Assembly (NCBI GenBank): GCA_937872895.1
Contig: CALMUP010000028.1
Location: forward strand, 118,877-182,876
DNA length: 64,000 nucleotides
Direction: 5' to 3'
Origin: an uncultured Verrucomicrobiota bacterium
GTDB taxonomy: Bacteria; Verrucomicrobiota; Kiritimatiellia; CAIVKH01
In this document: positions 16,728 through 25,509 of the stretch, one piece after another
How positions within the stretch are numbered: the stretch's first letter is position 1
Layout: every line of letters begins with the position of its first letter
The notes under the pieces: model-generated
Database searches by the model: none
What the model was told of the DNA's origin: nothing
The model's input: only the letters and a program-made list of their open reading frames with translations
Program-made: the position numbers and the translations under genes

Positions 16728-16756
16728 TTGTCGCCACCCGGTTTTTCCCCTATCCT
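16728..16756 (+). promoter_or_regulatory. Predicted add promoter
   Basis: TTGTCG (16728-16733), 17-base spacer, TATCCT (16751-16756). The predicted start is about 20 bases before the ATG at 16784, leaving room for the AAAGGGA ribosome site. Confidence 0.4.
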
Positions 16757-16783
16757 GTCCAACAACATCAAAGGGAATACGTT

Positions 16784-18007
16784 ATGAAGCAGGTCCTGAC
16801 CGAGTCGTTCGTCCGCAGCATCCCCAAGACCGAACTCCATGTGCATCTGGACGGGTCGCTCCGCATCCCCACGCTGATCGACCTCGCGAAGCGCAACAAG
16901 GTGAAGCTCCCCTCGATGACCGAAAGCGGCCTGCGCGAGACCGTGTTCAAGGACAAGTACAAGGACCTCTGGGACTACCTGCAGGGTTTCAACTACACCT
17001 GCGCGGTGATGCAGAACGCGGAGAGCCTCGAGCGCATCGGCTATGAACTGATCCAGGACCACCTCGCCGAGGGCGTCCGCTACATCGAGGTCCGCTTCGC
17101 CCCGCAACTCCACATGCACGAGAAACTGTCGATGAAGCAGGTGATCGCCGCCGTCTGCAAGGGCATGGACCGCGCCCGCAAGGAGCACAACCAGTCGCCC
17201 GCCGTGCGCAAGGGCGAGGACATCCCCTGCTACTACGGCCTGATCCTCTGCGCGCTGCGTTTCTTCAACGAGCACATGTCGCCCTACTACAAGCAGATCA
17301 TCCAGGTCATGCCCTACGCGCCGCCGAAGCAGGTCTTCGCCGCCGCCTCGCTGGAACTCGCCCGCGCCGCCGTTGAACTCGCCCACCACGACGGCTACCC
17401 GGTGGTCGGCTTCGACCTCGCCGGCGCAGAGAAGGGCTTCCCGGCCGGCGACCACCAGGCCGCCTTCCAGCATGCCCACAGCAACTTCATCCGCAAGACC
17501 GTGCACGCCGGCGAGGCCTACGGACCCGAGTCGATCTTCCAGGCCATCACCGACTGCTATGCCAACCGCATCGGCCACGGCACCTGGCTTTTCGCCGACA
17601 GCCTGGTCAAGAGCCTGCCCAAGGCCGAGGCGAAGCTCTACGTCCAGCACCTCGCCGAATACATCGCCAGCCAGCGCATCACCATCGAAGTCTGCCTCAC
17701 CAGCAACCTCCAGACCATGCCGCACCTCAAGTCGGTCGCGAAACACCCGCTCCGCCAGATGCTCGACCACAACCTGTCCGTCACCATCTGCACCGACAAC
17801 CGCCTCGTCTCCAACACCACCGTGACCGACGAGATCATGCTCGCCGTGAAACACCTGCGCATGACCCCGCGCGAACTCCGCAACGTCGTCATCGCCGGCT
17901 TCAAGGGCAGCTTCTTCCCCGGCACCTACAACGAAAAACGCGCCTACGTGCGCCAGGTCATCGACCGCTACGAAGCCCTCGCGGAAAAAGCCGGCCTGAA
18001 CAACTGA
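16784..18007 (+). CDS. add: Adenosine deaminase family protein
   Basis: Deaminates adenosine to inosine with zinc, in purine salvage. The 407-residue protein shows the zinc pair in E-L-H-V-H-L-D-G-S (His19, His21), the catalytic H-A-G-E near 250, the third His in R-I-G-H-G, and the metal Asp in C-T-D-N-R-L. The T-D-N form instead of T-D-D is found in a bacterial Add subgroup. The ATG at 16784 has AAAGGGA upstream. The protein is longer than the roughly 340 residues typical of E. coli Add, with an insertion around residues 120-165, so a related nucleoside substrate is possible. Together with guaB nearby it serves purine interconversion. Confidence 0.85.
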   Translation: MKQVLTESFVRSIPKTELHVHLDGSLRIPTLIDLAKRNKVKLPSMTESGLRETVFKDKYKDLWDYLQGFNYTCAVMQNAESLERIGYELIQDHLAEGVRYIEVRFAPQLHMHEKLSMKQVIAAVCKGMDRARKEHNQSPAVRKGEDIPCYYGLILCALRFFNEHMSPYYKQIIQVMPYAPPKQVFAAASLELARAAVELAHHDGYPVVGFDLAGAEKGFPAGDHQAAFQHAHSNFIRKTVHAGEAYGPESIFQAITDCYANRIGHGTWLFADSLVKSLPKAEAKLYVQHLAEYIASQRITIEVCLTSNLQTMPHLKSVAKHPLRQMLDHNLSVTICTDNRLVSNTTVTDEIMLAVKHLRMTPRELRNVVIAGFKGSFFPGTYNEKRAYVRQVIDRYEALAEKAGLNN

Positions 18008-18131
18008 CCATCGCGGCAGGTTTCGGGTCTCCGTGTTCGGAAGCACGCACCGGTCGCCATCCCCCGTTCGTCGTGGTGCCGTGAGGCACCAGCGCCGCTT
18101 CTCCGATCAGGCGCAGAGAGCGCGCACCAGA

Positions 18132-18932
18132 TTACCGGTCTGGATCCACCACGCGTGGCCAACAACCGCGCACCCCGCCAAAGTGGGGTCGTAACACCGC
18201 CAGCGTTTCCCGCGAGGGGGTTTGCGGATGACCCCGGTCATCCAGGAAAAGACATCCGTAAGGCGCTTCGTCGTTCAGTACCTCGTCGAACAGCCGACGT
18301 GCTGTTTCCAGCGCGCCCAACCATTGCTTCTTCATGGCCACCGGGTCCGGTGGCTTAACCAATTGGACCCCGGCATAATCGGCTGCCGTGTACCTCTGGA
18401 TCCGCTGCAATTCCTCGAGCATGAATCCCGGTGAAAGCCCGGCGTCCTTGGCCGCTGCCGCCCACACCAACGCACCCAGCGAAAGCACCTTCTCGTCCAG
18501 GTAAAGCAGATCGATGTAGTCCCGAATGGCATGCCGACCTGCCGCCGCCAAGACCTTGTTGATGGCAGTATCCCACAGGCTCAACCGGTACCCGCACCAT
18601 GGATCAGGCTCCGCCGGAAAAAACCGGAACGCCGCATCCACCGCCCACTCGATCCGGGTGTGGTGCCCACCCCGGGTGACATCCGCACGCTGGAACGATG
18701 CAAAGGCCTTGGTGAGTCCGACCTCGTAACCCGCCGCCTTCAACACCTGCACATCCTGCTCAACCGCCACCTGCAAGGCCGTGACTGAATCATGGAAGAG
18801 ATCGATATCCCGCGACGTCCGTGGACTGTCCGGAGCCTGATGCAACACGGTCGCCCCCGCGACATGGCTCTCGGGATTCCGGTTCTTCGCCAGCAACAAC
18901 AGGATCCCGGACTCGAACGGACCTATGGGCAT
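18132..18932 (-). CDS. AbiEii/AbiGii-type nucleotidyltransferase toxin
   Basis: A 266-residue protein with the nucleotidyltransferase core G-A-T-V-L followed by P-R-T-S-R-D-I-D-L-F-H-D near residues 25-50, the S-x-D-I-D signature of the AbiEii toxin family. In characterised relatives (AbiEii, MenT) the enzyme adds nucleotides to tRNA ends and blocks growth. The ATG at 18932 follows a GGGGGCGG stretch and overlaps the partner gene by 10 bases; ATG 18947 is an alternative. It converges with add. The fold assignment is fairly sure; toxicity is inferred. Confidence 0.75.
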   Translation of the reverse strand: MPIGPFESGILLLLAKNRNPESHVAGATVLHQAPDSPRTSRDIDLFHDSVTALQVAVEQDVQVLKAAGYEVGLTKAFASFQRADVTRGGHHTRIEWAVDAAFRFFPAEPDPWCGYRLSLWDTAINKVLAAAGRHAIRDYIDLLYLDEKVLSLGALVWAAAAKDAGLSPGFMLEELQRIQRYTAADYAGVQLVKPPDPVAMKKQWLGALETARRLFDEVLNDEAPYGCLFLDDRGHPQTPSRETLAVLRPHFGGVRGCWPRVVDPDR

Positions 18933-19222
18933 GGCACCGCCCCCCATAACCGTTGAATCTTGCGCGCCCTTTCGTAGATCGCCCGCCCGCCCTCGCGCTT
19001 CATCGTCGCGATGATGAAAGGAACCTGCTCCTCGCGAACCACCAGGTCTTTCGGTGCCGACCAAAACACCTCGTGCTGGTAGTCACGAAACGCGCGCCGG
19101 GCCTCACGCACCGCCACCATCCGGCGCGCCGCCTGGGCATCGAGGCTGCGCCGGCTCCGCTGGCCACCCTTGCGACCGATGGTGCGCAAGTACGCCCTGA
19201 CCGGATCTCGGCTCTTGTTCAT
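18923..19222 (-). CDS. Putative antitoxin partner of AbiEii-like protein
   Basis: A 99-residue very basic protein. It begins with K-S-R-D-P-V-R-A-Y-L and R-K-G-G-Q-R-S-R-R-S-L, a short helical basic motif, then a hydrophobic/basic helix at 30-55. It is not an AbiEi winged-helix antitoxin, which is much longer. Gene order (small gene first, 10-base overlap) and a palindrome in its promoter fit a toxin-antitoxin pair with autorepression. The role is inferred from context. Confidence 0.55.
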   Translation of the reverse strand: MNKSRDPVRAYLRTIGRKGGQRSRRSLDAQAARRMVAVREARRAFRDYQHEVFWSAPKDLVVREEQVPFIIATMKREGGRAIYERARKIQRLWGAVPCP

Positions 19223-19245
19223 GGCAAATAGATTATCGCAACCCG

Positions 19246-19273
19246 CTTATGATGTAAATACATCACATATCAA
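19246..19273 (-). promoter_or_regulatory. Promoter with embedded palindromic operator for the toxin-antitoxin pair
   Basis: On the minus strand TTGATA (19268-19273), 16-base spacer, CATAAG (19246-19251). Between the hexamers lies the palindrome TGATGTA (19250-19256) AA TACATCA (19259-19265). A protein bound there would occlude RNA polymerase, as in autoregulated toxin-antitoxin operons. Confidence 0.55.
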
Positions 19274-19407
19274 TGGATAAACACGATGTTATGGTATCCT
19301 TCGGCACATCCTGACGCCCGTGCCCCAAGACGCCGGGAAACCCCACGACTTCGGTATTGACGCACCCCGGTTCAATCCCCATGCTCCGCAGGGCAAAAGG
19401 CGATGCT

Positions 19408-20898
19408 ATGACACTCAATCCCCAACTCGATCACTTCATGTCCGCGTTCCCCCACGAGGGGCTGACCTTCGACGATGTTTCGCTGATTGCCCGGTATGCG
19501 GATTTCCTTCCGCCCGAAGCGGATATCGCGAGCCGGTTCACCGCCCGCGTGCCGATCAACATCCCGTTCGTCAGCGCGGCGATGGACACCGTAACCGAGG
19601 CGAAGATGGCCATCGCCATGGCCCTGCACGGCGGCATCGGGGTGATCCACAAGAACCTGACCCCGCAACGCCAGGCCTCGATCGTCGGCACGGTGAAGCA
19701 CTACCTGAACGGCCTGATCTCGACCCCGATCACCTTCCACGTCGGCCAGACCCTCGCCGATGTCCGCCGTACCCGCGAGGAGAAGGGCTACAACTTCAGC
19801 GGCTTCCCCATCCTCGATGACCAGGACCGGCTGGTCGGCATCCTGACCGCCGCCGATATCAAGTTCGCCGCCGACGCCTCGGCGAAGATCGAGGACGTGA
19901 TGACCCGCAACCTCATCACCGCCCCGCCCGGCACCGACATCGAGACCGCCTACCAGCTCATGGTCGAACACAAGATCGGCAAGCTCCCCCTCGTCGAGAA
20001 CGGCAAACTGGTCGGCCTCTACAGTTTCGCCGATGTCCAGTCGCTGATCCGCAACGTGAACCCGACCTACAACCGCGACGCGAAATACCGCCTGCGCGTG
20101 GCCGCGGCCATCGGCCCCGGCGACCACAAACGCGTGGAGGCCCTCGCCGAACGCGACATCGATGTCGTGGTCATCGATACCGCCCACGGCCACAGCAAGG
20201 GCGTGGTGGACATGGTGAAGTGGGTACGCGCCCACTACGACAACCTCGACGTCGTCGCCGGCAACATCGCCACCGGCGAGGCCGCGGTCGCCCTGCGCGA
20301 CGCCGGCGCCCACGCGGTCAAGGTCGGCATCGGCCCCGGCTCGATCTGCACCACCCGCGTCGTCACCGGCGTCGGCACCCCGCAGATCAGCGCGATCTAC
20401 GAGGTGGTCAAGGCCCTCGAGGACAGCATCCCGGTCATCGCCGACGGCGGCATCCGCTACTCCGGCGACGTCGCCAAGGCCCTCGTCGCCGGCGCCAGCA
20501 CGGTCATGATGGGCTCGGTCCTCGCCGGCACCGAGGAAAGCCCCGGCGAAAAGATCATCTACCAGGGCCGCCAGTACGTCGTGTACCGCGGCATGGGCAG
20601 CCTCGGCGCGATGAAGTCGAACCAGGGCAGCCGCGAACGGTACGGCCAGAAGGATGTCGGCACCGACGACCTCGTGCCGCAAGGCATCGAAGGCATGATT
20701 CCGTTCGCCGGAACCCTGAAACAGGTCATCACCCAGTTCGCCGGCGGCCTGCGCGCCTCGATGGGCTTCATCGGCTGCCGAACCATCGACGATGTCCGCC
20801 GCCACGCCCGCTTCATCCGCATCACCGCCTCCGGCAACGCCGAAGGCCACCCCCACAACATCACCATCACCAAGGAAGCGCCGAACTACCGCTCGTGA
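19408..20898 (+). CDS. guaB: IMP dehydrogenase (GuaB)
   Basis: Oxidises IMP to XMP with NAD, the committed step to GMP. The 496-residue length is normal. Visible are L-T-F-D-D-V at the N-terminus, two CBS domains at about 100-210 ([14 protein letters not shown] and [11 protein letters not shown]), the catalytic Cys in [18 protein letters not shown], and the flap E-R-Y-G-Q. The ATG at 19408 has AAAGG nine bases upstream; earlier in-frame starts add a non-conserved leader. Confidence 0.95.
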   Translation: MTLNPQLDHFMSAFPHEGLTFDDVSLIARYADFLPPEADIASRFTARVPINIPFVSAAMDTVTEAKMAIAMALHGGIGVIHKNLTPQRQASIVGTVKHYLNGLISTPITFHVGQTLADVRRTREEKGYNFSGFPILDDQDRLVGILTAADIKFAADASAKIEDVMTRNLITAPPGTDIETAYQLMVEHKIGKLPLVENGKLVGLYSFADVQSLIRNVNPTYNRDAKYRLRVAAAIGPGDHKRVEALAERDIDVVVIDTAHGHSKGVVDMVKWVRAHYDNLDVVAGNIATGEAAVALRDAGAHAVKVGIGPGSICTTRVVTGVGTPQISAIYEVVKALEDSIPVIADGGIRYSGDVAKALVAGASTVMMGSVLAGTEESPGEKIIYQGRQYVVYRGMGSLGAMKSNQGSRERYGQKDVGTDDLVPQGIEGMIPFAGTLKQVITQFAGGLRASMGFIGCRTIDDVRRHARFIRITASGNAEGHPHNITITKEAPNYRS

Positions 20899-21237
20899 AG
20901 TCCGGCGCGCGATCCACCCGCATGCAGAGGCGGGAACCGCGGAAAGCGCGGATGTACGCGGATGGTCTTGAACCCGAAAACGAGATTGTTACCACAGATG
21001 AACACGGATGGACACCGATTCACGGGGGTGAACCCTGAATGCCACGGCACTGAAAAGTGAAGGGCTCCTTCCTATGATGAACCCGTCCTATGCCGTTATC
21101 CGTGTGAATCTGTGTTCATCCGTGGTTCCTTCAACCTCGGTTTTCGGATTGAAACGACCCATCCTCTCCTGATCCGCGTCATCAGCGCCATCCGCGGTTC
21201 ATCCACTCACGTCCCGGGTAAATCCGTCCCGGCGGCC
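20899..21237. repeat. Gene-free spacer with degenerate inverted repeats
   Basis: No credible gene is seen here. The left arm (20991-21025) reads ACCACAGATGAACACGGATG and onward; the right arm (21096-21128) is its degenerate inverse, containing CTGTGTTCATCCGTGGT. A second pair of related CGCGGAT motifs occurs at about 20938-20963 and 21174-21205. The arrangement resembles widely dispersed intergenic palindromic elements rather than a coding or terminator sequence. Confidence 0.55.
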
Positions 21238-21711
21238 TTACCCCTCCGGAACCGGGCGGGTTTCGGCTTCGGCGGACCAGATCCGGTACCGGACCTCGAC
21301 CCCCTCCGGCACATAGACCACGACGGGCAGGCGGCTGTTATAGCGGATCAGGTAGGGTTCGCCGGCCAGCGCGACGAAGCGGGCTTCCTTCGGGGCATCC
21401 GGTTCAACGGCCATCAGCGTGCCGGCCATCGGCCCGAGTTCGGGCACGACATACCGGGTGAACCCCCACCCTTCGATGGTCTCCGCGACGATGGCCCCGG
21501 TAAAGAAATGCCGGTTCACCGCGTCCACCTCGACCGTCCGACCCACGATCAACTCCACCTTGAACCCGGTCTCGTCCTCCTGCTCCGGCAGCACCAGCAC
21601 ATGGCGGACCATGCCCGCCTCGGCAGCAGGAAAGGCCGCCAGGTTGTCCGAGGCCCTCACCGGAAGGGCCAGCGCAAGCAGCACGAGGGGAATCAGCCAA
21701 CAGGTTTTCAT
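21238..21711 (-). CDS. Ecotin family serine protease inhibitor
   Basis: A 157-residue periplasmic protein with signal peptide (residues 1-21). The mature part matches ecotin in order: F-P-A-A-E-A-G-M-V-R-H, then E-D-E-T-G-F-K-V-E-L-I-V-G, G-W-G-F-T-R-Y-V-V, R-Y-N-S-R-L-P-V-V-V-Y-V-P, and V-E-V-R-Y-R-I-W. Ecotin dimers block trypsin-like and elastase-like proteases. The two Cys of E. coli ecotin are replaced by Ala and Val, so the usual disulfide is absent. The reactive loop reads G-T-L-M-A-V, placing Leu at the P1 position by alignment. The ATG at 21711 has AAGGAG eight bases upstream. Confidence 0.88.
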   Translation of the reverse strand: MKTCWLIPLVLLALALPVRASDNLAAFPAAEAGMVRHVLVLPEQEDETGFKVELIVGRTVEVDAVNRHFFTGAIVAETIEGWGFTRYVVPELGPMAGTLMAVEPDAPKEARFVALAGEPYLIRYNSRLPVVVYVPEGVEVRYRIWSAEAETRPVPEG

Positions 21712-21761
21712 GGACATCACTCCTTCTTGGTTCGTCGTACGTTCCCAGTTTTTCATTGTCA

Positions 21762-21888
21762 GTAGAGCCGGGTTTATCCCGGCTACCACCCCCTCGGGTT
21801 TACCCCGGCCACCAGCCTTCCCCAGTAGAGCCGGGTTTATCCCGGCTACCAGCCTTCGCCAGTAGAGCCGGGTTTACCCCGGCCACCA
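21762..21888. repeat. Tandem array of a 27-base palindromic repeat
   Basis: Three full copies (21762-21788, 21825-21851, 21862-21888) and one partial copy (21792-21813) of a unit GTAGAGCCGGGTTT-A-T/C-CCCGGC-T/C-ACCA. Each can fold as CCGGG-loop-CCCGG. Compensating T/C changes occur in the right arm. Linkers share AGCCTTC-CCCA. It lies between two leftward genes. The short irregular spacing and lack of cas genes argue against CRISPR. Confidence 0.8.
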
Positions 21889-21903
21889 CCAACCACCACG
21901 CCA

Positions 21904-22968
21904 TCAGAACGGCGCCTGCCCCGCGGCAAACCGGTCGCTCACGTTGCCGGAGAGTTCGACGTTGTCCGGATCGAGCAACATCACCGGCGCGCCGGCGGAG
22001 AAGTCGAACCGGTCGAGGTCGGCCCAGATCACGTTGGGGCTGGTGGTCAGCTCGAAGTAGTACCGCTTCTGGTTGAGGTTGATCGCCGTCCGGTATTCGG
22101 TGTTGTAGATGCCGAACCCCTTGTACGGTGCGCCGAAGGGCACCGAGACGTTGCGCGCGATGGCGAGGATGCCGGCAATGGCTTCGCGTTCGTCGGCCGG
22201 CTCCGGCAACATCGCGGCGTAGTAGGCGGCACGCTGGAAACGGTCGGTGGCCTTGACGTTGCCCGGCAACGGCAGGTCGCTGCTCGGTTGCGAGAAGTCC
22301 TGCTGCGCGAGCAGGGCGAGTTGCTGGTCGTAGGACGGATCGTTGGTCATGATCTTGAACTCGCGGCCGTGGTGTACCACCAGCTTGCCGTCGATGTACT
22401 CGAGGATGGCCGAGTCGCCGCTCGCGTCCTCGATGGCCAGGTGCACCGTGGCCTTGTGGCCGTTCGCTTCAGTAGCCACGATCTGCACGGTTTCGAGCAG
22501 GGCGAGCGCCTCGCTGACCGTTGCCGCGTTATCCAGCACGAACTGCAGCCAGAGTCCGGCCTGCACACCCGGCTTGGATGGGTCACGCGGTCCGTAATCG
22601 GTCGAGGACAGGTACAGCATGTGTCCGGCCAGGCCGCGTTCGTTGATGCCATCGGCCGTGCCCACGCCATAGACCGTGGTGACCAGGCTTCCGTACTTCG
22701 ATGTCCAGGTGGCCGGATTGTCCGCCACGGTGACGAGGGGACCGGTACGTCCGCCATCGCGTTCCATGCCGCGCGGCAGCACGGTCAGGATCGGCTCGGT
22801 CGATTCCGGCCAGTCCATGGTTCGTCCCGCCACGACGGCCAGCTCGTTGTCGTTCCACAACACACGGGTGCAAGCCACGGCCGGTGACGGCATAGCCAGC
22901 CACGCCGCCGCGCCCGCGATCAATCCGCCGCCCACCAACCCACCCATCCTGGACATCATCGTGCTCAT
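21904..22968 (-). CDS. Linear amide C-N hydrolase (choloylglycine hydrolase / penicillin V acylase family)
   Basis: A 354-residue exported Ntn-hydrolase. The signal peptide ends A-V-A-C, so cleavage would expose Cys33 (C-T-R-V-L-W-N-D) as the N-terminal nucleophile. Further family features are G-R-T-M-D-W-P near residue 50, Y-G-x-x-x-x-A-D-G-I-N-E-R-G-L near 105, and N-x-P-S/T-Y near 230. Members cleave bile salts, penicillin V or N-acyl homoserine lactones. The substrate here is unknown and likely periplasmic. The ATG at 22968 has AAGGAG nine bases upstream. The gene lies downstream of mlaEFD on the same strand, 84 bases after mlaD. Confidence 0.85.
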   Translation of the reverse strand: MSTMMSRMGGLVGGGLIAGAAAWLAMPSPAVACTRVLWNDNELAVVAGRTMDWPESTEPILTVLPRGMERDGGRTGPLVTVADNPATWTSKYGSLVTTVYGVGTADGINERGLAGHMLYLSSTDYGPRDPSKPGVQAGLWLQFVLDNAATVSEALALLETVQIVATEANGHKATVHLAIEDASGDSAILEYIDGKLVVHHGREFKIMTNDPSYDQQLALLAQQDFSQPSSDLPLPGNVKATDRFQRAAYYAAMLPEPADEREAIAGILAIARNVSVPFGAPYKGFGIYNTEYRTAINLNQKRYYFELTTSPNVIWADLDRFDFSAGAPVMLLDPDNVELSGNVSDRFAAGQAPF

Positions 22969-23052
22969 GGTCCCGTACTCCTTGTTGTTATCCGATCCTG
23001 CGGTTGCCAACCTGCGCGCCACGCGGCACACGCCGCCCTGCCCGCCCGCGCA

Positions 23053-23940
23053 TCAGAACGCCCCGAAGAAGATGCTGGAGAGCGAGGTGACCGGCGACGT
23101 CTCGCGCAGGTCGTCGAACATCGCCCGGACTTCCGCCAGCGCCTTCATCAACTCGTTGTACAAGTCGTCGTTGTTGATCAGCTTGCCCAGCGTGCCTTCG
23201 CCCCGGCTGACCTTGGCCATGGCTTCGTTGACCGAGGCCAGGGTGGCCTTGAGGTCGTTGTAGGCATCCTCCTCGGTGAGCAGCTTGCCGATCGTGCCCT
23301 CGCCCTTCTCCAGGCGCTCGGTAACCAGCTTGAGGTTGTCCACGACCTCCTTCAGGTCGTTGTACACCGCATCCTCCTTGAGCAGGCGGCCAAAGGTGCC
23401 CTTGCCCTCCTGCAGGTCGCCGGTGATGTTTTTGAGGTTCTCCATCGTCTCGGAGAGGTTCCCGAGCACCCCGCCCTCCTCGAGCGTGCTGCGGATCGAG
23501 GCGAGCGCCTCCGAGGCCTCGGCGATGAAGTCGACCGGGGCGCGGCCGGTGATGGTGAGCGAGGGATCGAGCAGGGCCGCGTCGCGCTTGCCCTCGTAGA
23601 TGGAGATGTACTTGCCGCCGAGCACGGACGATGACTTGACCTCGACGAGGTAGTCCTCGCGCAACTGCACATCGTACTTGAGGGTCAGGTCCACGATGAC
23701 CCCCTCCGGCGTGATCTGCAGCGCGTTCACCCGTCCGACGTCCACGCCCTGCACGTACACCTTGTCGCCGCGGATCAGGCCGGTGACGTTGTCGAAGGTG
23801 ACCTTCATCCCGAAACTGCGGGTGAAGATGTTGTCGTAGCTCAACACGATGGTGAAGAGGATCAGCGCCCCGAGGATGGCGAATACGAAGAATCCGACGG
23901 TCAACTCGGTGGCGGCTTGCTGGACGCGTGTCTTGCTCAT
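23053..23940 (-). CDS. mlaD: MlaD-type MCE substrate-binding protein
   Basis: A 295-residue inner-membrane-anchored MCE protein. It has one TM helix (about 12-34), an MCE domain (about 42-120) with V-T-F-D-N-V-T-G-L-I-x-G-D-K-V and V-L-G-G-K-Y-I-S-I, and a long helical C-terminal region with heptad-like repeats containing E-G-K-G-T-F-G-R-L-L and E-G-E-G-T-I-G-K-L-L. It passes phospholipids between the inner membrane and periplasm. The start overlaps the mlaF stop by four bases (ATGA). The G-x-G-T-x-G-x-L-L repeat occurs three times (about 185, 222 and 258). Confidence 0.88.
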   Translation of the reverse strand: MSKTRVQQAATELTVGFFVFAILGALILFTIVLSYDNIFTRSFGMKVTFDNVTGLIRGDKVYVQGVDVGRVNALQITPEGVIVDLTLKYDVQLREDYLVEVKSSSVLGGKYISIYEGKRDAALLDPSLTITGRAPVDFIAEASEALASIRSTLEEGGVLGNLSETMENLKNITGDLQEGKGTFGRLLKEDAVYNDLKEVVDNLKLVTERLEKGEGTIGKLLTEEDAYNDLKATLASVNEAMAKVSRGEGTLGKLINNDDLYNELMKALAEVRAMFDDLRETSPVTSLSSIFFGAF

Positions 23941-24701
23941 GGCGATGCGTTTCCTTCCCATTCCCCGCGGGTGGTGATGTACTGCGATTCCAGAAAACTC
24001 CGGACCACGGGGTGTTTCGATGCGATGAATTGTTTCGGGGTGGCGAGCTCGACCATGCGCCCCTCGTGCAGCATGGCGATGGTGTCGCCGATCGACAGCG
24101 CGCTGTGGAGGTCGTGGGTGACCACGATGCTGGTCACCCCGAGCTGGTTGCGCGTCTCGAGGATCAGCTTGTCGATGGTGCGCGAGGTGAGCGGATCGAG
24201 GCCGGATGTCGGTTCGTCGTAGAGCACGATCTCCGGATTGCGCACGATGGCCCGGGCCAGCGACACCCGCTTGCGCATGCCGCCCGAGAGGTCGGCCGGA
24301 GCGCGGTCGTAGGCCTCCTCGAGGTGGACCAGCTTCATCTTCTCGCGCGCGATCCGGTCGATCTCCTCGTCGCCCATCGTCGTGTGTTCGCGCAACGGCA
24401 GGCCGACGTTCTCCCCGGCCGACATCCATTGCAGCAGCGCGCCGCTCTGGAACAGGTAGCCGAACCGCGCGCGGATCCGCTCGAGCTCGCTCCCCGTCGC
24501 CTCGCTGACCACGTCATCCCCCACCCACACCTTGCCGGCATCGGGGGTGAGCAGCCGCACCATGTGCTTCAGCGACACGCTCTTGCCCGCGCCGGACAGG
24601 CCGACGATGATGAAGATCTCTGACTTCTTGATCTCGAAGTTCACGTCGTCCAGCACCGTCCGCCGGCCGAACTTCTTATGCACCTGTTCGAAGCGGATCA
24701 T
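23937..24701 (-). CDS. mlaF: MlaF-type ABC transporter ATPase
   Basis: A 254-residue ATPase powering the Mla lipid transporter. Walker A is GLSGAGKS (about 35-42), the ABC signature is L-S-G-G-M-R-K-R, Walker B is I-V-L-Y-D-E-P-T-S-G-L-D-P, and the switch His is in V-V-T-H-D. It overlaps both neighbours by four bases, so mlaE-mlaF-mlaD are translationally coupled. Confidence 0.9.
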   Translation of the reverse strand: MIRFEQVHKKFGRRTVLDDVNFEIKKSEIFIIVGLSGAGKSVSLKHMVRLLTPDAGKVWVGDDVVSEATGSELERIRARFGYLFQSGALLQWMSAGENVGLPLREHTTMGDEEIDRIAREKMKLVHLEEAYDRAPADLSGGMRKRVSLARAIVRNPEIVLYDEPTSGLDPLTSRTIDKLILETRNQLGVTSIVVTHDLHSALSIGDTIAMLHEGRMVELATPKQFIASKHPVVRSFLESQYITTRGEWEGNASP

Positions 24702-25468
24702 AGCGTGTAGAACATCCGGGTGATGATGTAGCCGAGGATCAGGATGGTCAGGAACGAGATGATGACCGTGCGGCGGGTGGCTTGGCCGACGCCGACCGCG
24801 CCCTCGCGGGTGGCGAAGCCCTGGTGGCAGGCCACCGTGGTGATGACGATCCCGAACACCATGGCCTTGAGCAGGCCGACATAGAGGTCCTTGTTGACCA
24901 CGTACAACCGCGCGTTGTCGAAGTACGCGGTCATCGTCACCTCCAGCTGGGTGGTGCCGATCACCGCCCCTCCGAAGATACCCACCATGTTGGTGTAGAC
25001 GGTCAGCAAGGGCATCATGACCATCAGGGCGACCAGGCGCGGCATGACCAGGAACCGCACCGGATTGATCGACATGATTTCCAATGCGGCGATCTCCTCG
25101 GCCACCACCATCGTGCCCATCTGCGCGGCGATGGCCGAACCGACGCTGGCCGCGATGATCAGCGCGGTCATGAACGGTCCCATCTCGCGCAGCATCGACA
25201 CCGCCACCGCGGTGCCGATGTTCTGCTGCAACCCGAACCGCCGCAACTCCAGCCCGGTCTGCAACGCCAGGATCATCCCGGTGAACATGCCCACCACGGT
25301 GATCACCCCGAGGCTCTTGACCCCGGCGATGTACATCTGGTTCATCACCTCGTGGCGCATGCGCTTGCCGAACATCGAGCGCATGTGGAAGAACGCCTCG
25401 AACAGCATCAGCAACGCGCGTCCGGTGTTCCGGACGGTGGTGAGGATGGCGCGGCCGGCGGCGGCCAT
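24698..25468 (-). CDS. mlaE: MlaE-type ABC transporter permease
   Basis: A 256-residue inner-membrane permease with about five to six hydrophobic segments. The family motifs are R-E-M-G-P-F-M-T-A-L-I-I-A-A-S-V-G-S-A-I-A-A-Q-M-G-T-M-V-V and E-E-I-A-A-L-E-I-M-S-I-N-P. The ATG at 25468 is the only good in-frame start after the upstream stop. No ribosome site is clear, so translation may depend on coupling to the upstream gene, which ends 41 bases before. Confidence 0.88.
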   Translation of the reverse strand: MAAAGRAILTTVRNTGRALLMLFEAFFHMRSMFGKRMRHEVMNQMYIAGVKSLGVITVVGMFTGMILALQTGLELRRFGLQQNIGTAVAVSMLREMGPFMTALIIAASVGSAIAAQMGTMVVAEEIAALEIMSINPVRFLVMPRLVALMVMMPLLTVYTNMVGIFGGAVIGTTQLEVTMTAYFDNARLYVVNKDLYVGLLKAMVFGIVITTVACHQGFATREGAVGVGQATRRTVIISFLTILILGYIITRMFYTL

Positions 25469-25509
25469 GGCGTTGGCCGGCGGATCAAAGAACTCTGGTT
25501 CGCGCGTGA

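Noticed and set aside
18923..19222. AbiEi-type antitoxin
   Set aside because: At 99 residues without a winged-helix region it is too short and basic for that family.
19372..20856. 494-codon minus-strand frame opposite guaB
   Set aside because: Shadow frame rich in Asp/Gly/Val; guaB is unambiguous.
21762..21888. CRISPR array
   Set aside because: Units are palindromic with short, similar, irregular linkers and no cas genes.
21756..22076. Plus-strand frame reading through the 27-base repeats
   Set aside because: Its apparent peptide repeats come from the intergenic palindromes; it overlaps a real minus-strand hydrolase gene.
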